From Nioella aestuarii (GTDB taxonomy: Bacteria > Pseudomonadota > Alphaproteobacteria > Rhodobacterales > Rhodobacteraceae), in contig NZ_JBPBBA010000021.1 in NCBI RefSeq assembly GCF_050896395.1, positions 1-64,000 of the forward strand: 64,000 nt of DNA, given 5' to 3'. Below, in pieces: positions 1-9,072 of this stretch. The notes below the pieces were generated by a model. The model made no database searches and was not told the DNA's origin. It saw nothing but the letters and a program-made list of their open reading frames with translations. Within the stretch, counting starts at the first letter, position 1. Every line of letters starts with the position of its first letter. The position numbers and the translations under genes are program-made.

Positions 1-1
1 G

Positions 2-556
2 TTGCGAAAAGACAGCGAAGTTGACCCCTTCGCCATCGAAAGTTGCACCAAGCGGGTTTGGCCGCCCTGCACTCAACAGGTGTCGCTGGCCGAATGGCTG
101 ACCGCGCTGAAGATCCCTGACGATCAGGTGCCGCCCCTTGCCTCGGCCATGGCCGCAGAGGGCCGCACCACCCCTGCCACCGCGCTCTTCGCCGCTTCTC
201 GCCATCTGGCCCGCCTGACCAACCGGGCTCGCAGATTGTTTACCGCCGCTGATGCGGTTTTGATGCCCGTCTTGTCCTCCGCTCCCCTGCCTGTTGGCTC
301 TCTCGACCTCTCTGGCACCGATCCGGAAGCCCACATGGCGCGGCTGGAGTCTTTCTCCCCGAATGCCGCGCTGGCGAATGTCGCGGGGCTGCCCGCGCTT
401 GCCTTGCCCTTTGGCATGTCAGGTGGTCTGCCGCTTGGTGTCCAACTGATCGGCCCGCCCGGTTCTGACTTTGCGCTGCTATCCCTGGCGGCAATGATCG
501 AAGCCCGCGCCCCCGCCCTGTCCTTTCCGTCCGCAATTGCAGGCCTGCCCGTATGA
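2..556 (+). CDS. Amidase family protein, C-terminal part (5' end outside window)
   Basis: About 184 C-terminal residues of an amidase-signature enzyme, which hydrolyses amide bonds; the family is usually 430-500 residues. The catalytic Ser-cisSer-Lys core would lie upstream of the window and cannot be checked. Visible are the family's late PVLSSAPLP segment and the C-terminal run ANVAGLPALALPFG followed by LPLGVQLIG, which is the most conserved tail of GatA/AtzF-type amidases. The gene ends inside the start codon region of the ABC ATPase gene (4-base overlap), so amidase and transporter are co-transcribed and the amidase probably acts on an imported amide or ureide. The first codon shown is not the true start. 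Confidence 0.85.
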   Translation: MRKDSEVDPFAIESCTKRVWPPCTQQVSLAEWLTALKIPDDQVPPLASAMAAEGRTTPATALFAASRHLARLTNRARRLFTAADAVLMPVLSSAPLPVGSLDLSGTDPEAHMARLESFSPNAALANVAGLPALALPFGMSGGLPLGVQLIGPPGSDFALLSLAAMIEARAPALSFPSAIAGLPV

Positions 557-2073
557 CCAAGGTTCTGGAACTTCACAACATCACCAAACGGTTCGGCGCG
601 CTCACGGCCAATGACGATGTCACCCTGACATTGGACCAGGGCGAAATCCTTGCGCTTCTGGGCGAAAACGGTGCAGGCAAGACGACGCTGATGAATATCC
701 TCTTCGGCCACTATGCCGCCGATGAGGGGCACGTGAAGGTGTTCGGACAAGACCTGCCCCCCGGCCTTCCCCGCGCGGCCATCGCGGCGGGCGTCGGCAT
801 GGTCCACCAGCATTTCACGCTGGCAGGCAACCTGACGGTGCTGGAAAACGTGATGCTGGGGTCGGAGCCGCTGACACGGCTGAAATCGGCACGGGGAGAG
901 GCGCGGAAGAAATTGATGGAGATCGCGGACCGCTTCGGCCTGCCGGTGAAGCCAGAGGCGAAGGTCAGCTCGCTATCCGTGGGCGAGCGGCAGCGGGTCG
1001 AAATTCTCAAGGCGCTTTACCGCGATGCGCGGGTGCTGATCCTCGATGAACCCACGGCTGTTCTGGCCCGACCCGAAGCGCAGCGGCTGTTCGAGACGCT
1101 CCGCGACATGACGCAAGAGGGTCTCTCGCTCATCTTCATCAGCCACAAGCTGCACGAGGTGATGGCAGCCTCGGACCGCGTTGCGGTGCTGCGCGGCGGT
1201 AAGATGGTGGCGGAACGCAAAACCTCCGAGACAAGCCCCGGTGAACTGGCCGAGCTGATGGTGGGCCGTAAGGTCGAACGGCCCGTCCGCCATGACCACC
1301 AGATTGGTGCGCCAGTTCTGGTAGCCGACAAGGTGCGCGTTGAGGACGGCGGTGAAACCCGGCTCGACGACGTGTCGTTTACCGTCCATGCGGGCGAGAT
1401 CCTTGGGATCGTCGGCGTGTCTGGCAACGGTCAGGCGGCGCTTGGCGCGCTGTTGTCCGGTCTGACACATCCCGCATCAGGCTCGCTGACGCTGGCGGAT
1501 CAGGATGTGGGTCATCTGGGGCCGCGCGGCATGATCCGGGCCGGCGCTGGCCGGGTGCCGGAAGATCGCCACGAAGAGGGCGTCGTGGGCGAGCTGTCGC
1601 TTTGGGAAAACGCGGTTCTGGAACGGCTGCGAACGCCAGAGTTTTCGCGCCGGGGCTTTGTGCGTCAGGCTGCTGCCAAGGCTTATACAAACGACCTTAT
1701 CAAACGCTTCGACATTCGCGGAGCGGCCCCCGAAACGCGCATAAGGCTGCTGTCTGGCGGCAATATGCAAAAGCTCATTCTTGGCCGCGTTCTGTCCAAC
1801 GGCCCCCGCTTCGTGCTGGCCAACCAGCCCACGAGGGGCCTCGACGAAGGGGCGATTGCCGCGGTTCACGCGGAACTACTGGCCGCGCGGGCCGAAGGTG
1901 CCGCGATCCTTCTTATATCAGAAGAACTGGAGGAAGCCGTGGCGCTGTCCGACCGCATTCAGGCCATCGTCAAGGGACGCCTGTCAGAACCCATTTCGGC
2001 GGACGAGGCGGACCCGCAACGCTTGGGGCTGATGATGGCGGGTGTCTGGACGGAGGACGATCATGCGGCTTGA
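553..2073 (+). CDS. ABC transporter ATP-binding protein, duplicated ATPase (BmpA/ribose-type importer)
   Basis: This 506-residue protein has two fused nucleotide-binding domains that power a BPD_transp_2 importer at the inner membrane. Domain 1 has Walker A GENGAGKT near residues 37-44, signature LSVGERQ and Walker B LILDEPTA. Domain 2 (from about residue 255) is degenerate: the P-loop reads GVSGNGQ without the Lys-Thr pair and Walker B reads LANQPTRGL, as is usual for the C-terminal half of RbsA/YufO-type ATPases. It overlaps the amidase stop by 4 bases and the next permease start by 11. The family transports nucleosides, sugars or related ligands; the amidase neighbour hints at a nitrogenous ligand. 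No substrate-binding protein gene is in the window, so it may lie upstream. Confidence 0.92.
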   Translation: MTKVLELHNITKRFGALTANDDVTLTLDQGEILALLGENGAGKTTLMNILFGHYAADEGHVKVFGQDLPPGLPRAAIAAGVGMVHQHFTLAGNLTVLENVMLGSEPLTRLKSARGEARKKLMEIADRFGLPVKPEAKVSSLSVGERQRVEILKALYRDARVLILDEPTAVLARPEAQRLFETLRDMTQEGLSLIFISHKLHEVMAASDRVAVLRGGKMVAERKTSETSPGELAELMVGRKVERPVRHDHQIGAPVLVADKVRVEDGGETRLDDVSFTVHAGEILGIVGVSGNGQAALGALLSGLTHPASGSLTLADQDVGHLGPRGMIRAGAGRVPEDRHEEGVVGELSLWENAVLERLRTPEFSRRGFVRQAAAKAYTNDLIKRFDIRGAAPETRIRLLSGGNMQKLILGRVLSNGPRFVLANQPTRGLDEGAIAAVHAELLAARAEGAAILLISEELEEAVALSDRIQAIVKGRLSEPISADEADPQRLGLMMAGVWTEDDHAA

Positions 2074-3106
2074 ACGACGGTCCCATGTGCCCCTGCATCT
2101 TGTTATTCTCGCGCCATTGGCGGCGGTCTTTGCGGCGCTTCTGCTGGCCTCTGGCCTGATCGCAGCGGCGGGGGTCAATCCGCTGACCGCCTATGGCGAG
2201 ATGCTGACCGGCGCGCTTGGGTCACGCCTGTCGATTACCGAGATGCTAACCCGCGCGACACCGCTTATTTTCACCGGGCTGGCCGCCGCCGTCGCCTTCC
2301 GCGCGCGGCTGTGGAATATCGGCGGCGAGGGGCAGTTCTTCGTCGGCGCATTGGTGACGGCATGGATCGGCCATTCCCTCGGCGTGCCGGGCTGGATCGG
2401 TATCCCGCTGCTGATGCTGGCGGGCATGGCGGCGGGGGCGGCGCTGTTGGCGGGACCTGCCTTCCTGCGGCTTAGGTTCGGCGTGGATGAAGTGGTGACG
2501 ACGCTGTTACTCAACTTCATCGTCATCCTCTTCGTGGGCCTGATGATCGAAGGACCCTTGCGTGATCCGCTGGCCTTTGGCTGGCCGTCCTCCGTGCCGG
2601 TGGACGGAGATTTTCGCCTGCCAGACCTCGTTCCCCGCACGCGGCTGCATATCGGTCTGCTCTTTGCCGTCGCCGCCGCCGGGGCCGTTTGGCTGGTTCT
2701 GGCGCGCACGGTCTTCGGCGCGGAAACGCGGGCGGCTGGCCTCAATGCCTCGGCCGCGGCCTTTGCAGGCATCTCCCTCCCCAAAACCATCATGGGCGTG
2801 GCGCTGCTGTCCGGCGCGCTGGCTGGTCTTGCCGGATCGGTCGAGGTGATGGGGGTCACGGCGGGCGTTACCACCACGATGAGCCCCGGCTTCGGCTATG
2901 CAGGCATCGTCGTCGCGATGCTCGCCGCACTGCACCCCGCAGGCGTGGTCGCTGCCGCTGTCTTCGTGGCCACCGTCTTCGTGGGCGCCGACGCCATGAG
3001 CCGCGCAACCGGCGTTCCCAGCTTCATTGCCGACGTGATCGTGGCGCTCTGTCTGTTGACCATGATCGTGGCCCTTTTGTTCACAACCTACCGGGTGCGC
3101 CGATGA
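2063..3106 (+). CDS. ABC transporter permease (YufP-like, BPD_transp_2)
   Basis: A 347-residue hydrophobic protein with about ten predicted membrane segments, the first at residues 12-35. The conserved core ARLWNIGGEGQFFVGA and the motif EVVTTLLLNFI mark the permease family of BmpA-type nucleoside importers. I chose the ATG at 2063 because GGAGG lies 6 bases upstream and the gene then overlaps the ATPase stop by 11 bases; an upstream in-frame GTG would add seven unconserved residues. It forms a heterodimer with the next permease. Confidence 0.9.
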   Translation: MRLERRSHVPLHLVILAPLAAVFAALLLASGLIAAAGVNPLTAYGEMLTGALGSRLSITEMLTRATPLIFTGLAAAVAFRARLWNIGGEGQFFVGALVTAWIGHSLGVPGWIGIPLLMLAGMAAGAALLAGPAFLRLRFGVDEVVTTLLLNFIVILFVGLMIEGPLRDPLAFGWPSSVPVDGDFRLPDLVPRTRLHIGLLFAVAAAGAVWLVLARTVFGAETRAAGLNASAAAFAGISLPKTIMGVALLSGALAGLAGSVEVMGVTAGVTTTMSPGFGYAGIVVAMLAALHPAGVVAAAVFVATVFVGADAMSRATGVPSFIADVIVALCLLTMIVALLFTTYRVRR

Positions 3107-4044
3107 GCGATGCGATTGACCTTCTCATGAACACGAGCCTTTGGGCCGCCGTCCTGCGCCTTGCCACGCCGTTGATCTTTGGTGTCCTTGGTGCATTGCT
3201 GTGCGAGCGTTCGGGCGTTCTGAACCTTGGGATTGAAGGCATTATGACCATGGGCGCCATGAGTGGTTGGCTGGCCGTCTATATGGGTGCGCCGCTGCTG
3301 ATGGGGTTGATGGTTGCTGCCGTGTGTGGGGCGCTAATGGGGCTGATCCATGCGGGGCTGACCGTACCGCTTGGCCTGTCGCAGCATGTGTCGGGGCTTG
3401 GCATCACGCTCTTTGCCTCGGCGCTGGCCTATTACCTTTACCGGCTGATCGTGGTGGTGGGCGAAACCCCGCCCGCGATTGAGGCGTTTCAGCCGCTCGA
3501 CCTGCCCATCCTGTCGGATCTGCCGATAATCGGGCCCATCCTGTTTTCACAAAGCGTCCCCACCTACCTGGCGCTGCTTTCCGTTGCGGTCATGGCCTAT
3601 GTGCTGGCGCGCACGCCGCTTGGGCTGGCCATTCGCATGACCGGCGAAAACCCCCACGCGGTCGAGGCGCAGGGGCTGAACCCGATCCGCATCCGCATCG
3701 GCGCGGTGGTGGCGGGGTCTGCTTTGATGGCGGTTGGCGGGGCGTTCCTGACCACCGCGGCGTTCAACAGCTTCTTCCCCGGCATGGTGCAGGGGCGCGG
3801 ATGGATCTGCATCGCACTTGTGGTCTTCGCAAGCTGGCGGCCGGGCAAGGCTCTGGTCGGCGCGTTGCTGTTTGCGTTCTTCGACGCCTATCAGCTGCGC
3901 CTGCAAACCGCGATCGAGGGCGTGCCCTATCAGCTGTTCCTGATGGCGCCCTATGTGCTGTCGATTGTGGCGCTGATCCTGGTGGCGCGGCGCGCGGAAG
4001 TTCCGGCGGCGCTGATGGCCCCCTACCGGCGCGGAGAACGCTAG
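3103..4044 (+). CDS. ABC transporter permease (YufQ-like, BPD_transp_2)
   Basis: The second permease of the importer has 313 residues and around eight to ten membrane segments. The N-terminal motif RLATPLIFGVLGALLCERSG and the following LNLGIEGIM are hallmarks of the family. The start ATG overlaps the preceding stop (ATGA). The gene ends in a 4-base overlap with the convergent GntR gene, so the two transcription units collide with no spacer and no separate terminator is visible. Confidence 0.9.
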   Translation: MSDAIDLLMNTSLWAAVLRLATPLIFGVLGALLCERSGVLNLGIEGIMTMGAMSGWLAVYMGAPLLMGLMVAAVCGALMGLIHAGLTVPLGLSQHVSGLGITLFASALAYYLYRLIVVVGETPPAIEAFQPLDLPILSDLPIIGPILFSQSVPTYLALLSVAVMAYVLARTPLGLAIRMTGENPHAVEAQGLNPIRIRIGAVVAGSALMAVGGAFLTTAAFNSFFPGMVQGRGWICIALVVFASWRPGKALVGALLFAFFDAYQLRLQTAIEGVPYQLFLMAPYVLSIVALILVARRAEVPAALMAPYRRGER

Positions 4045-4697
4045 TCCAAGGCCGCCATCGCGTGTGACAGGCCATTGCGGATATGGGTTTCTAGAATGGA
4101 CTGTGCCTTGTCTGCGTCGCGGGCAAGTGCCGCCTGGAACATCGCCCGATGTTCCTGCGCGGCGATCTCTCCCCGATGGGTCAGGACGAGCATCTGATAG
4201 CGCAGATACTTGTCGAACAGCGTGGCGTGAAGGGACAGCAGATTGCGGGAGTTGCACGCCTGGATCATCGCCAGGTGAAACTCCCAGTCATAGCGCTTCC
4301 ACTGTTCCTTGTTGGTTTCGTCCCCTGACAGCATTTGCCGTTCAAGGAGATGCAGCTTGTGATGCGCGGCCACGAGGTTGCCCTCCCAATCCGCGTCTCC
4401 GTTATCGATTGAAACTTTGAGAGCGGAGCATTCCAGCAGCACCCGCAGATCGGCGATCTCGATCAGATCCTCACGCGACACGGGCGTCACGAAGAACCCG
4501 CGCTGCTCCTCGGCCGCGACGAACCCTTCGCTGGCCAGACGGTTCAGCGTCTCACGCAAGGTGGACACGCTGGCGGCATAGCGCGACTTCAGCGGCTCCA
4601 GCTTCAACTTCGACCCCGGGGCCAGCCGCCCAAATATGATGTCGCGCTTGATCGCGTCATAGGTGGTCGAGCCGACCGTGCTCAGGGTCTTTCCCAT
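4041..4697 (-). CDS. GntR family transcriptional regulator, FadR/FCD subfamily
   Basis: This 218-residue repressor-type protein has an N-terminal winged helix (residues about 8-75, including YDAIKRDIIFGRLAPGSKL) and an all-helical FCD ligand domain with the metal-site-like segment WEFHLAMI and a terminal EHRAMFQAALARDADKA helix. FCD regulators usually sense organic acids. It is divergent from the oxidoreductase/TRAP operon starting at 4958, and the 260-base spacer carries a 7-bp inverted repeat (4732-4749), so I infer that it controls itself and that operon, possibly also the convergent ABC operon. Confidence 0.88.
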   Translation of the reverse strand: MGKTLSTVGSTTYDAIKRDIIFGRLAPGSKLKLEPLKSRYAASVSTLRETLNRLASEGFVAAEEQRGFFVTPVSREDLIEIADLRVLLECSALKVSIDNGDADWEGNLVAAHHKLHLLERQMLSGDETNKEQWKRYDWEFHLAMIQACNSRNLLSLHATLFDKYLRYQMLVLTHRGEIAAQEHRAMFQAALARDADKAQSILETHIRNGLSHAMAALD

Positions 4698-4731
4698 ACC
4701 GATCTCCTGCCCGGTATTTCACTGCATTGCA

Positions 4732-4749
4732 GACAAGTTGCTACTTGTC
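4732..4749. promoter_or_regulatory. Candidate GntR operator (7-bp inverted repeat)
   Basis: GACAAGT-TGCT-ACTTGTC is a perfect 7-bp inverted repeat with a 4-base spacer, 35 bases upstream of the gntR start and within the divergent promoter region of the oxidoreductase/TRAP operon. The rest of the 4698-4957 spacer is AT-rich around 4775-4810, suitable for promoter elements. Assignment to the GntR protein is inference from position. Confidence 0.5.
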
Positions 4750-4957
4750 CGACAGGCTTCAATCTAGCACCAATTTTCACATTTTTCAAAATATCATATA
4801 TTATTGATTTCATCTGCTGACGTGTCTATCGTCGATTCGATGACTATCGCACGGGGTGACAGGGCCTCGGACAAACCGGGACAAAACCGAACGTGACAAC
4901 AACGGCCAATCCAGACACTCCCCGCAAAAATTGCCTCGCCATGGGCCGTGTCGCGCC

Positions 4958-6034
4958 ATGAACGGCCCGACGCGCATCGCGATTGTCGGCGCGGGGTTGG
5001 TGGGTCGGCGTCACGCCGATGCCATCTGGCGCAATCCGGGGGCAGACCTCTCGGCCATCGTTGACCCTAGCGACGAAGGCCGCCAATTCGCGGCGCAACA
5101 TGGCGTTCCCTGCCACGGCAGCCTTGCAGAGCTTTTTGCCGCCGACCACCCCGATGGGGTCATCCTGTCCACTCCGACGCCATTGCATGTAGAACAGGGG
5201 CTGGACTGCATCCACAATCGCTGTGCCGTGCTGGTGGAGAAGCCCATTTCGAACTCAGCCGAAGATGCGATGCGTCTGGTTCTGGCGGCCGAGCGGGCGA
5301 ATGTGCCGCTTTTGGTGGGTCATCACCGCCGCCACAACCCGCTGATCCAGAAGGCCAAGCAGATCATCGAAAGCGGCGCTGTTGGCGCGATCCGCGCCGT
5401 GCATTCGCAATGCTGGTTTTACAAGCCAGACCATTACTTTGACATCGCACCTTGGCGCGCCCAGAAGGGGGCCGGCCCAATCTCGGTCAACCTGGTGCAT
5501 GACATCGACCTTCTGCGCCATCTTTGCGGCGAGATCATCAGCGTTCAGGCGCAGGTCGCCCCATCGAGCCGTGGTTTCGAAAACGAAGAAGTCGCCGGCG
5601 CGGTCATGCGATTTGACAATGGCGCGATCGGCACGCTGACCCTGTCGGACGGGATCGTCGCCCCCTGGAGCTGGGAGCTGACCGCGCGCGAATATCCGGT
5701 CTACCCGGCGACCTCCCAAAGCTGCTATCTTATCGGTGGCAGCGAAGCGTCGCTGTCCTTGCCCGATTGCACGCTATGGAACCAGAACGGCAAGCGGGAC
5801 TGGTGGGAGCCGATCAACGCCACAACGATTGCGCGGCCCTCATCGGACCCGCTCGACAACCAGATCGCGCATTTTCTCTCGGTCATCGCGGAAGAGGCCG
5901 TGCCGCTGGTGTCTGGCCGCGAAGGCACAAGAACGCTGAGCGTGATAGAAGCGATCCAGAAATCTGCGCGCACCGGACAGGCGGAAAGGCCGATGACGTT
6001 CGACGACGCCCCTTCGGTCGGGGTGGCCATATGA
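4958..6034 (+). CDS. Gfo/Idh/MocA family NAD(P)-dependent oxidoreductase
   Basis: A 358-residue dehydrogenase with an N-terminal Rossmann fold (IAIVGAGLVGRRHADA, residues about 6-21), the family EKPIS lysine motif near residue 98 and a C-terminal alpha/beta domain containing HDIDLLRHLCG. The upstream frame stays open to 4856, but the ATG at 4958 places the nucleotide-binding motif at the usual distance from the N-terminus; the ribosome-binding site is weak. It precedes a TRAP transporter operon and may oxidise a polyol or cyclic acid taken up by it. The exact substrate cannot be read from sequence. Confidence 0.85.
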   Translation: MNGPTRIAIVGAGLVGRRHADAIWRNPGADLSAIVDPSDEGRQFAAQHGVPCHGSLAELFAADHPDGVILSTPTPLHVEQGLDCIHNRCAVLVEKPISNSAEDAMRLVLAAERANVPLLVGHHRRHNPLIQKAKQIIESGAVGAIRAVHSQCWFYKPDHYFDIAPWRAQKGAGPISVNLVHDIDLLRHLCGEIISVQAQVAPSSRGFENEEVAGAVMRFDNGAIGTLTLSDGIVAPWSWELTAREYPVYPATSQSCYLIGGSEASLSLPDCTLWNQNGKRDWWEPINATTIARPSSDPLDNQIAHFLSVIAEEAVPLVSGREGTRTLSVIEAIQKSARTGQAERPMTFDDAPSVGVAI

Positions 6035-6066
6035 GGGGCAGTACGACGCGCAACAAATTTACCGCC

Positions 6067-6100
6067 CCCCGCAGGCACCGCCGAACCGGTCGTTGCGGGG
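6067..6100 (+). other. Stem-loop in the leader of the TRAP dctP gene
   Basis: CCCCGCA and TGCGGGG form a perfect 7-bp stem around a 20-base loop in the 121-base gap between the oxidoreductase stop and the dctP start. No T-run follows, so it is more likely an mRNA stabiliser or processing site than a terminator. Functional meaning is uncertain. Confidence 0.35.
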
Positions 6101-6155
6101 ACACCACCACAAACTGCTGATAATCCAGCAAAACCAGTGTCAGGGAGGACACATC

Positions 6156-7169
6156 ATGAAACTGAACATCACACGCAGAGTCGCCATGTCGGCAACCCTT
6201 GCCGCGGGCCTAATGGCCAGCGTTTCGGGCGCCGCCTTCGCTGACGGCCATATGATCCAGCTGCGGCTATCCATGGCCGGGTCGGAAACCGACCAGCGCT
6301 CGGTCGCCATGGCAGAGGTCTTCGGCCCCGCCGTGTCCGGTTTCGCCAGCTACGAGCCCGCCTATAACGCGACGCTTTTCGCACAGGGCACCGAGCTGGA
6401 GGCAATCAGCCGTGGGAACCTGGAAATGTCGATCACCTCGGCACAGGAGCTGGCACAGTTCTTCCCTGAGTTCTCGATCTTCACCGCAGGCTATGTCCAT
6501 CAGGACGCAGCCCACCAGGTTGCCGTCTTCAACGATCCGCTGTTCGAGCCGTTCAGCCAGCGGGTGATCGACGATCTGGGCGTGCGCCTGCTGTCGGTCA
6601 TGTATCTGGGCCGTCGTCAGGTGAACCTGCGTCAGACCCGCGATGAGCTGGAAGTAATGACCCCCGCCGATCTGGCTGGCGTGAACCTGCGGATGCCCGG
6701 CACCGACGCATGGCAGTTCCTGGGCCGCGCCCTGGGGGCCAGCCCGACGCCAATGTCCTTCAGCGAGGTTTACACCGCCCTGTCAACCGGCGCGGTTGAC
6801 GGGCAGGACAACCCGTTGCCGACCGTTGTCGACGCGCGCTTCTACGAAGTGACCAACCAGATCGTTCTGACCTCGCATCTTGTGGACCTGAACTACATCG
6901 CCATTTCCGAAGCTGTCTGGCAGAGCATGGATGCCGAGCAGCAGGCGATTGTGCAGCAAGCGGCAGATGACGCGGCAGAACTGGGCCGCCAGCGCCAGCT
7001 GCAACTGGAGGACGAGCTTGTCGCCTTCCTTGAAGAGCAGGGTATGGAAGTCTACGAGCCCGATCTGGCCACGTTCCGCAACCAGGTGCAGGCGATGTAT
7101 CTCGACAGCGAATTTGCCGAGACATGGCCGGAAGGCGTTCTTGAGCAGATCAACGCCCTCGGCAACTGA
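6156..7169 (+). CDS. TRAP transporter substrate-binding protein (DctP family)
   Basis: This 337-residue periplasmic binding protein delivers a carboxylate-type ligand to the membrane subunits encoded next. It has a cleavable signal peptide ending at about AAFA (residue 28), and the DctP hallmarks LRMPGTDAWQ and PTPMSFSEVYTALSTGAVDGQDNP, the latter family region containing the arginine-linked ligand site. The start ATG at 6156 has GGGAGG 7 bases upstream and removes a spurious 21-residue extension. Context (AroE-like and QsuB-like genes downstream) suggests quinate, shikimate or a related hydroxy acid as ligand; this is inference. Confidence 0.92.
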   Translation: MKLNITRRVAMSATLAAGLMASVSGAAFADGHMIQLRLSMAGSETDQRSVAMAEVFGPAVSGFASYEPAYNATLFAQGTELEAISRGNLEMSITSAQELAQFFPEFSIFTAGYVHQDAAHQVAVFNDPLFEPFSQRVIDDLGVRLLSVMYLGRRQVNLRQTRDELEVMTPADLAGVNLRMPGTDAWQFLGRALGASPTPMSFSEVYTALSTGAVDGQDNPLPTVVDARFYEVTNQIVLTSHLVDLNYIAISEAVWQSMDAEQQAIVQQAADDAAELGRQRQLQLEDELVAFLEEQGMEVYEPDLATFRNQVQAMYLDSEFAETWPEGVLEQINALGN

Positions 7170-7204
7170 TCGACTGAAACAAGTTCCGTTCCGGAGGAAA
7201 CCCC

Positions 7205-7768
7205 ATGCTGGACAAACTTCGCAAGTGGTTCACCCACGGAACGGAATTCATCGCCGCGATGATGCTCGCGGCGATGTTCCTGACCTTCCTGATCCAGATC
7301 TTCTCACGCTATGTGATGCAGGCCCCGTTCGGCTGGACGCTGGAGCTGTGCCTGATCCTCTGGGTCTGGATCGTCTTCTTCGGCTGCGCCTTCATCGTGA
7401 AGGAGCGCGACCACGTTACGTTTGACATTTTCTACCTTTCAGGCGGGCGCAAGACACGCCAGGTTCTGGCGCTGGCCGCCGCCGCGGCCATTGTCATCGG
7501 CATGGGCATCTCTTTCCTGCCGACCTGGGACTATATCGACTGGATGCGGATGCGCCGCACCTCGACCGTGGAGAACCCGTTTACGGGCGATCGCATCCCG
7601 CTGCGCACGATCTTTTCCGTCTATGCGCTGTTCATGATCGCGATCATCGCCCGCTATGCTTGGCGTTTCATCGACGTTCTGCGAAATGGCCCGCCCGATG
7701 AGGACCACGAAATACCAGGGCATGACCCCGAGCCGCCCCATATCCGCCATGGGGAGGACGCGACATGA
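7205..7768 (+). CDS. TRAP transporter small permease (DctQ family)
   Basis: A 187-residue membrane protein with four predicted transmembrane helices (about 17-39, 50-68, 90-110, 133-155) and the DctQ motif WTLELCLILWVWIVFFGCAF. It bridges the large permease in the TRAP importer. A good GGAGG site precedes the ATG, and its stop overlaps the dctM start (ATGA). The C-terminal tail from about residue 160 is hydrophilic and acidic with many His and Pro residues, longer than in minimal DctQ proteins. Confidence 0.9.
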   Translation: MLDKLRKWFTHGTEFIAAMMLAAMFLTFLIQIFSRYVMQAPFGWTLELCLILWVWIVFFGCAFIVKERDHVTFDIFYLSGGRKTRQVLALAAAAAIVIGMGISFLPTWDYIDWMRMRRTSTVENPFTGDRIPLRTIFSVYALFMIAIIARYAWRFIDVLRNGPPDEDHEIPGHDPEPPHIRHGEDAT

Positions 7769-9054
7769 GCATCGAGCTTGCGTCCTGTCTTGTCACCCTG
7801 TTCGTTCTGGCCGGCATCGGAACGCCGATCGGCTATTCGATCATCCTCGCCTCACTGGTCTATTTGGGGTTCGCAGGGCTGGATCTGGCGCTGGCCGGTG
7901 AAAAGATCCTGCAAGGGCTCTATCGCAGCTTCATCCTGTTGGCCGTGCCGCTGTTCATCGTCGCTGCAAATATCATGAATGCGGGCACGATTTCGGACCG
8001 GTTGTTGCAGTTCTGCGTGGCGGCCGTGGGCCGGTTCCGGGGCGGCCTGGGTCATGTGAACGTCGTAGCGTCCCTCATCTTTTCCGGCATGTCCGGCTCT
8101 GCGGTCGCGGACGCAGCCGGCATCGGCAAGATCATCATCCAGATGATGACCAAGGGTGGCCGCTATGCGCCGGGCTATGCCGCCGCGATCACCGCCGCCT
8201 CGGCCACGATCGGGCCGATCATCCCGCCGTCGATCCCGATGGTGCTGTATGCGCTGGTGTCGAATTCCTCCATCGGGGCGCTGTTTCTGGCAGGCATTGT
8301 GCCGGGCCTGATCATGGGCGTCGTGCTGATGGCGATGAATTACTATATCTCGGCCAAGCGCGGCTTTGCGCTGGAAGAACCGGTGCCGCTGAAGCAATTG
8401 CCCCGGCATACCGCCAATGCCTTCCCTGCGCTGCTGATGCCCGTCATTCTGCTCTATGGCATCTATGGCGGCGTCACGACCCCGACCGAGGCTGCTGCCG
8501 TTGCCGCGCTTTATGCGCTGCTGCTGGCCGGGCTGTTCTACCGGGCCCTGTCGCTGCGTTCCCTATACAACATCTTCGTTGAAAGCGCCCGGTCCTCTGC
8601 CGCTGTGGGCCTTGTGATCGGTGGCGCGCTGATCCTGAATTTCGTGGTGGTGTCGGAGAATATCCCGGCCATGGTTGCGAACTCTTTGGTCGGGATCGAC
8701 ATTCACCCGCTGGTGTTCCTGTTGCTTGTTAACCTGCTGATCCTCGCCCTTGGCTGCGTGTTGGACGCCACGACGATCATCCTTGTGATCGTGCCACTGT
8801 TCATCCCCGCCTGCCGAGAGCTTGGGATCGACCTTGTGCATTTCGGGGTTCTGGTGGTGGTGAACTCGATGATCGGGTTGATCACGCCGCCCTATGGCAT
8901 CCTGCTGTTCGTGATCAATGCGGTGACGGGCATTCCCCTGAAAGAGATCATTGGGGAAATCTGGGCCTTTCTTGCGGTTCTGATTGCTGCCCTTCTGTTG
9001 CTGATCATCTTCCCTGATCTCGTACTCTTCCTGCCAAGGCTGCTTGGTTTCTAA
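7765..9054 (+). CDS. TRAP transporter large permease (DctM family)
   Basis: The 429-residue membrane channel subunit has about 11-12 helices. Family motifs include ERLF-region variant SDRLLQF, the loop FSGMSGSAVADAAGIG near residue 108-124, and ATIGPIIPPSIPMVLYA, which together line the sodium-coupled transport path. It overlaps dctQ by four bases. Downstream genes start 18 bases later, so transporter and catabolic genes form one operon. Confidence 0.94.
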   Translation: MSIELASCLVTLFVLAGIGTPIGYSIILASLVYLGFAGLDLALAGEKILQGLYRSFILLAVPLFIVAANIMNAGTISDRLLQFCVAAVGRFRGGLGHVNVVASLIFSGMSGSAVADAAGIGKIIIQMMTKGGRYAPGYAAAITAASATIGPIIPPSIPMVLYALVSNSSIGALFLAGIVPGLIMGVVLMAMNYYISAKRGFALEEPVPLKQLPRHTANAFPALLMPVILLYGIYGGVTTPTEAAAVAALYALLLAGLFYRALSLRSLYNIFVESARSSAAVGLVIGGALILNFVVVSENIPAMVANSLVGIDIHPLVFLLLVNLLILALGCVLDATTIILVIVPLFIPACRELGIDLVHFGVLVVVNSMIGLITPPYGILLFVINAVTGIPLKEIIGEIWAFLAVLIAALLLLIIFPDLVLFLPRLLGF

Positions 9055-9072
9055 GGCCGAAAGACCCACACC

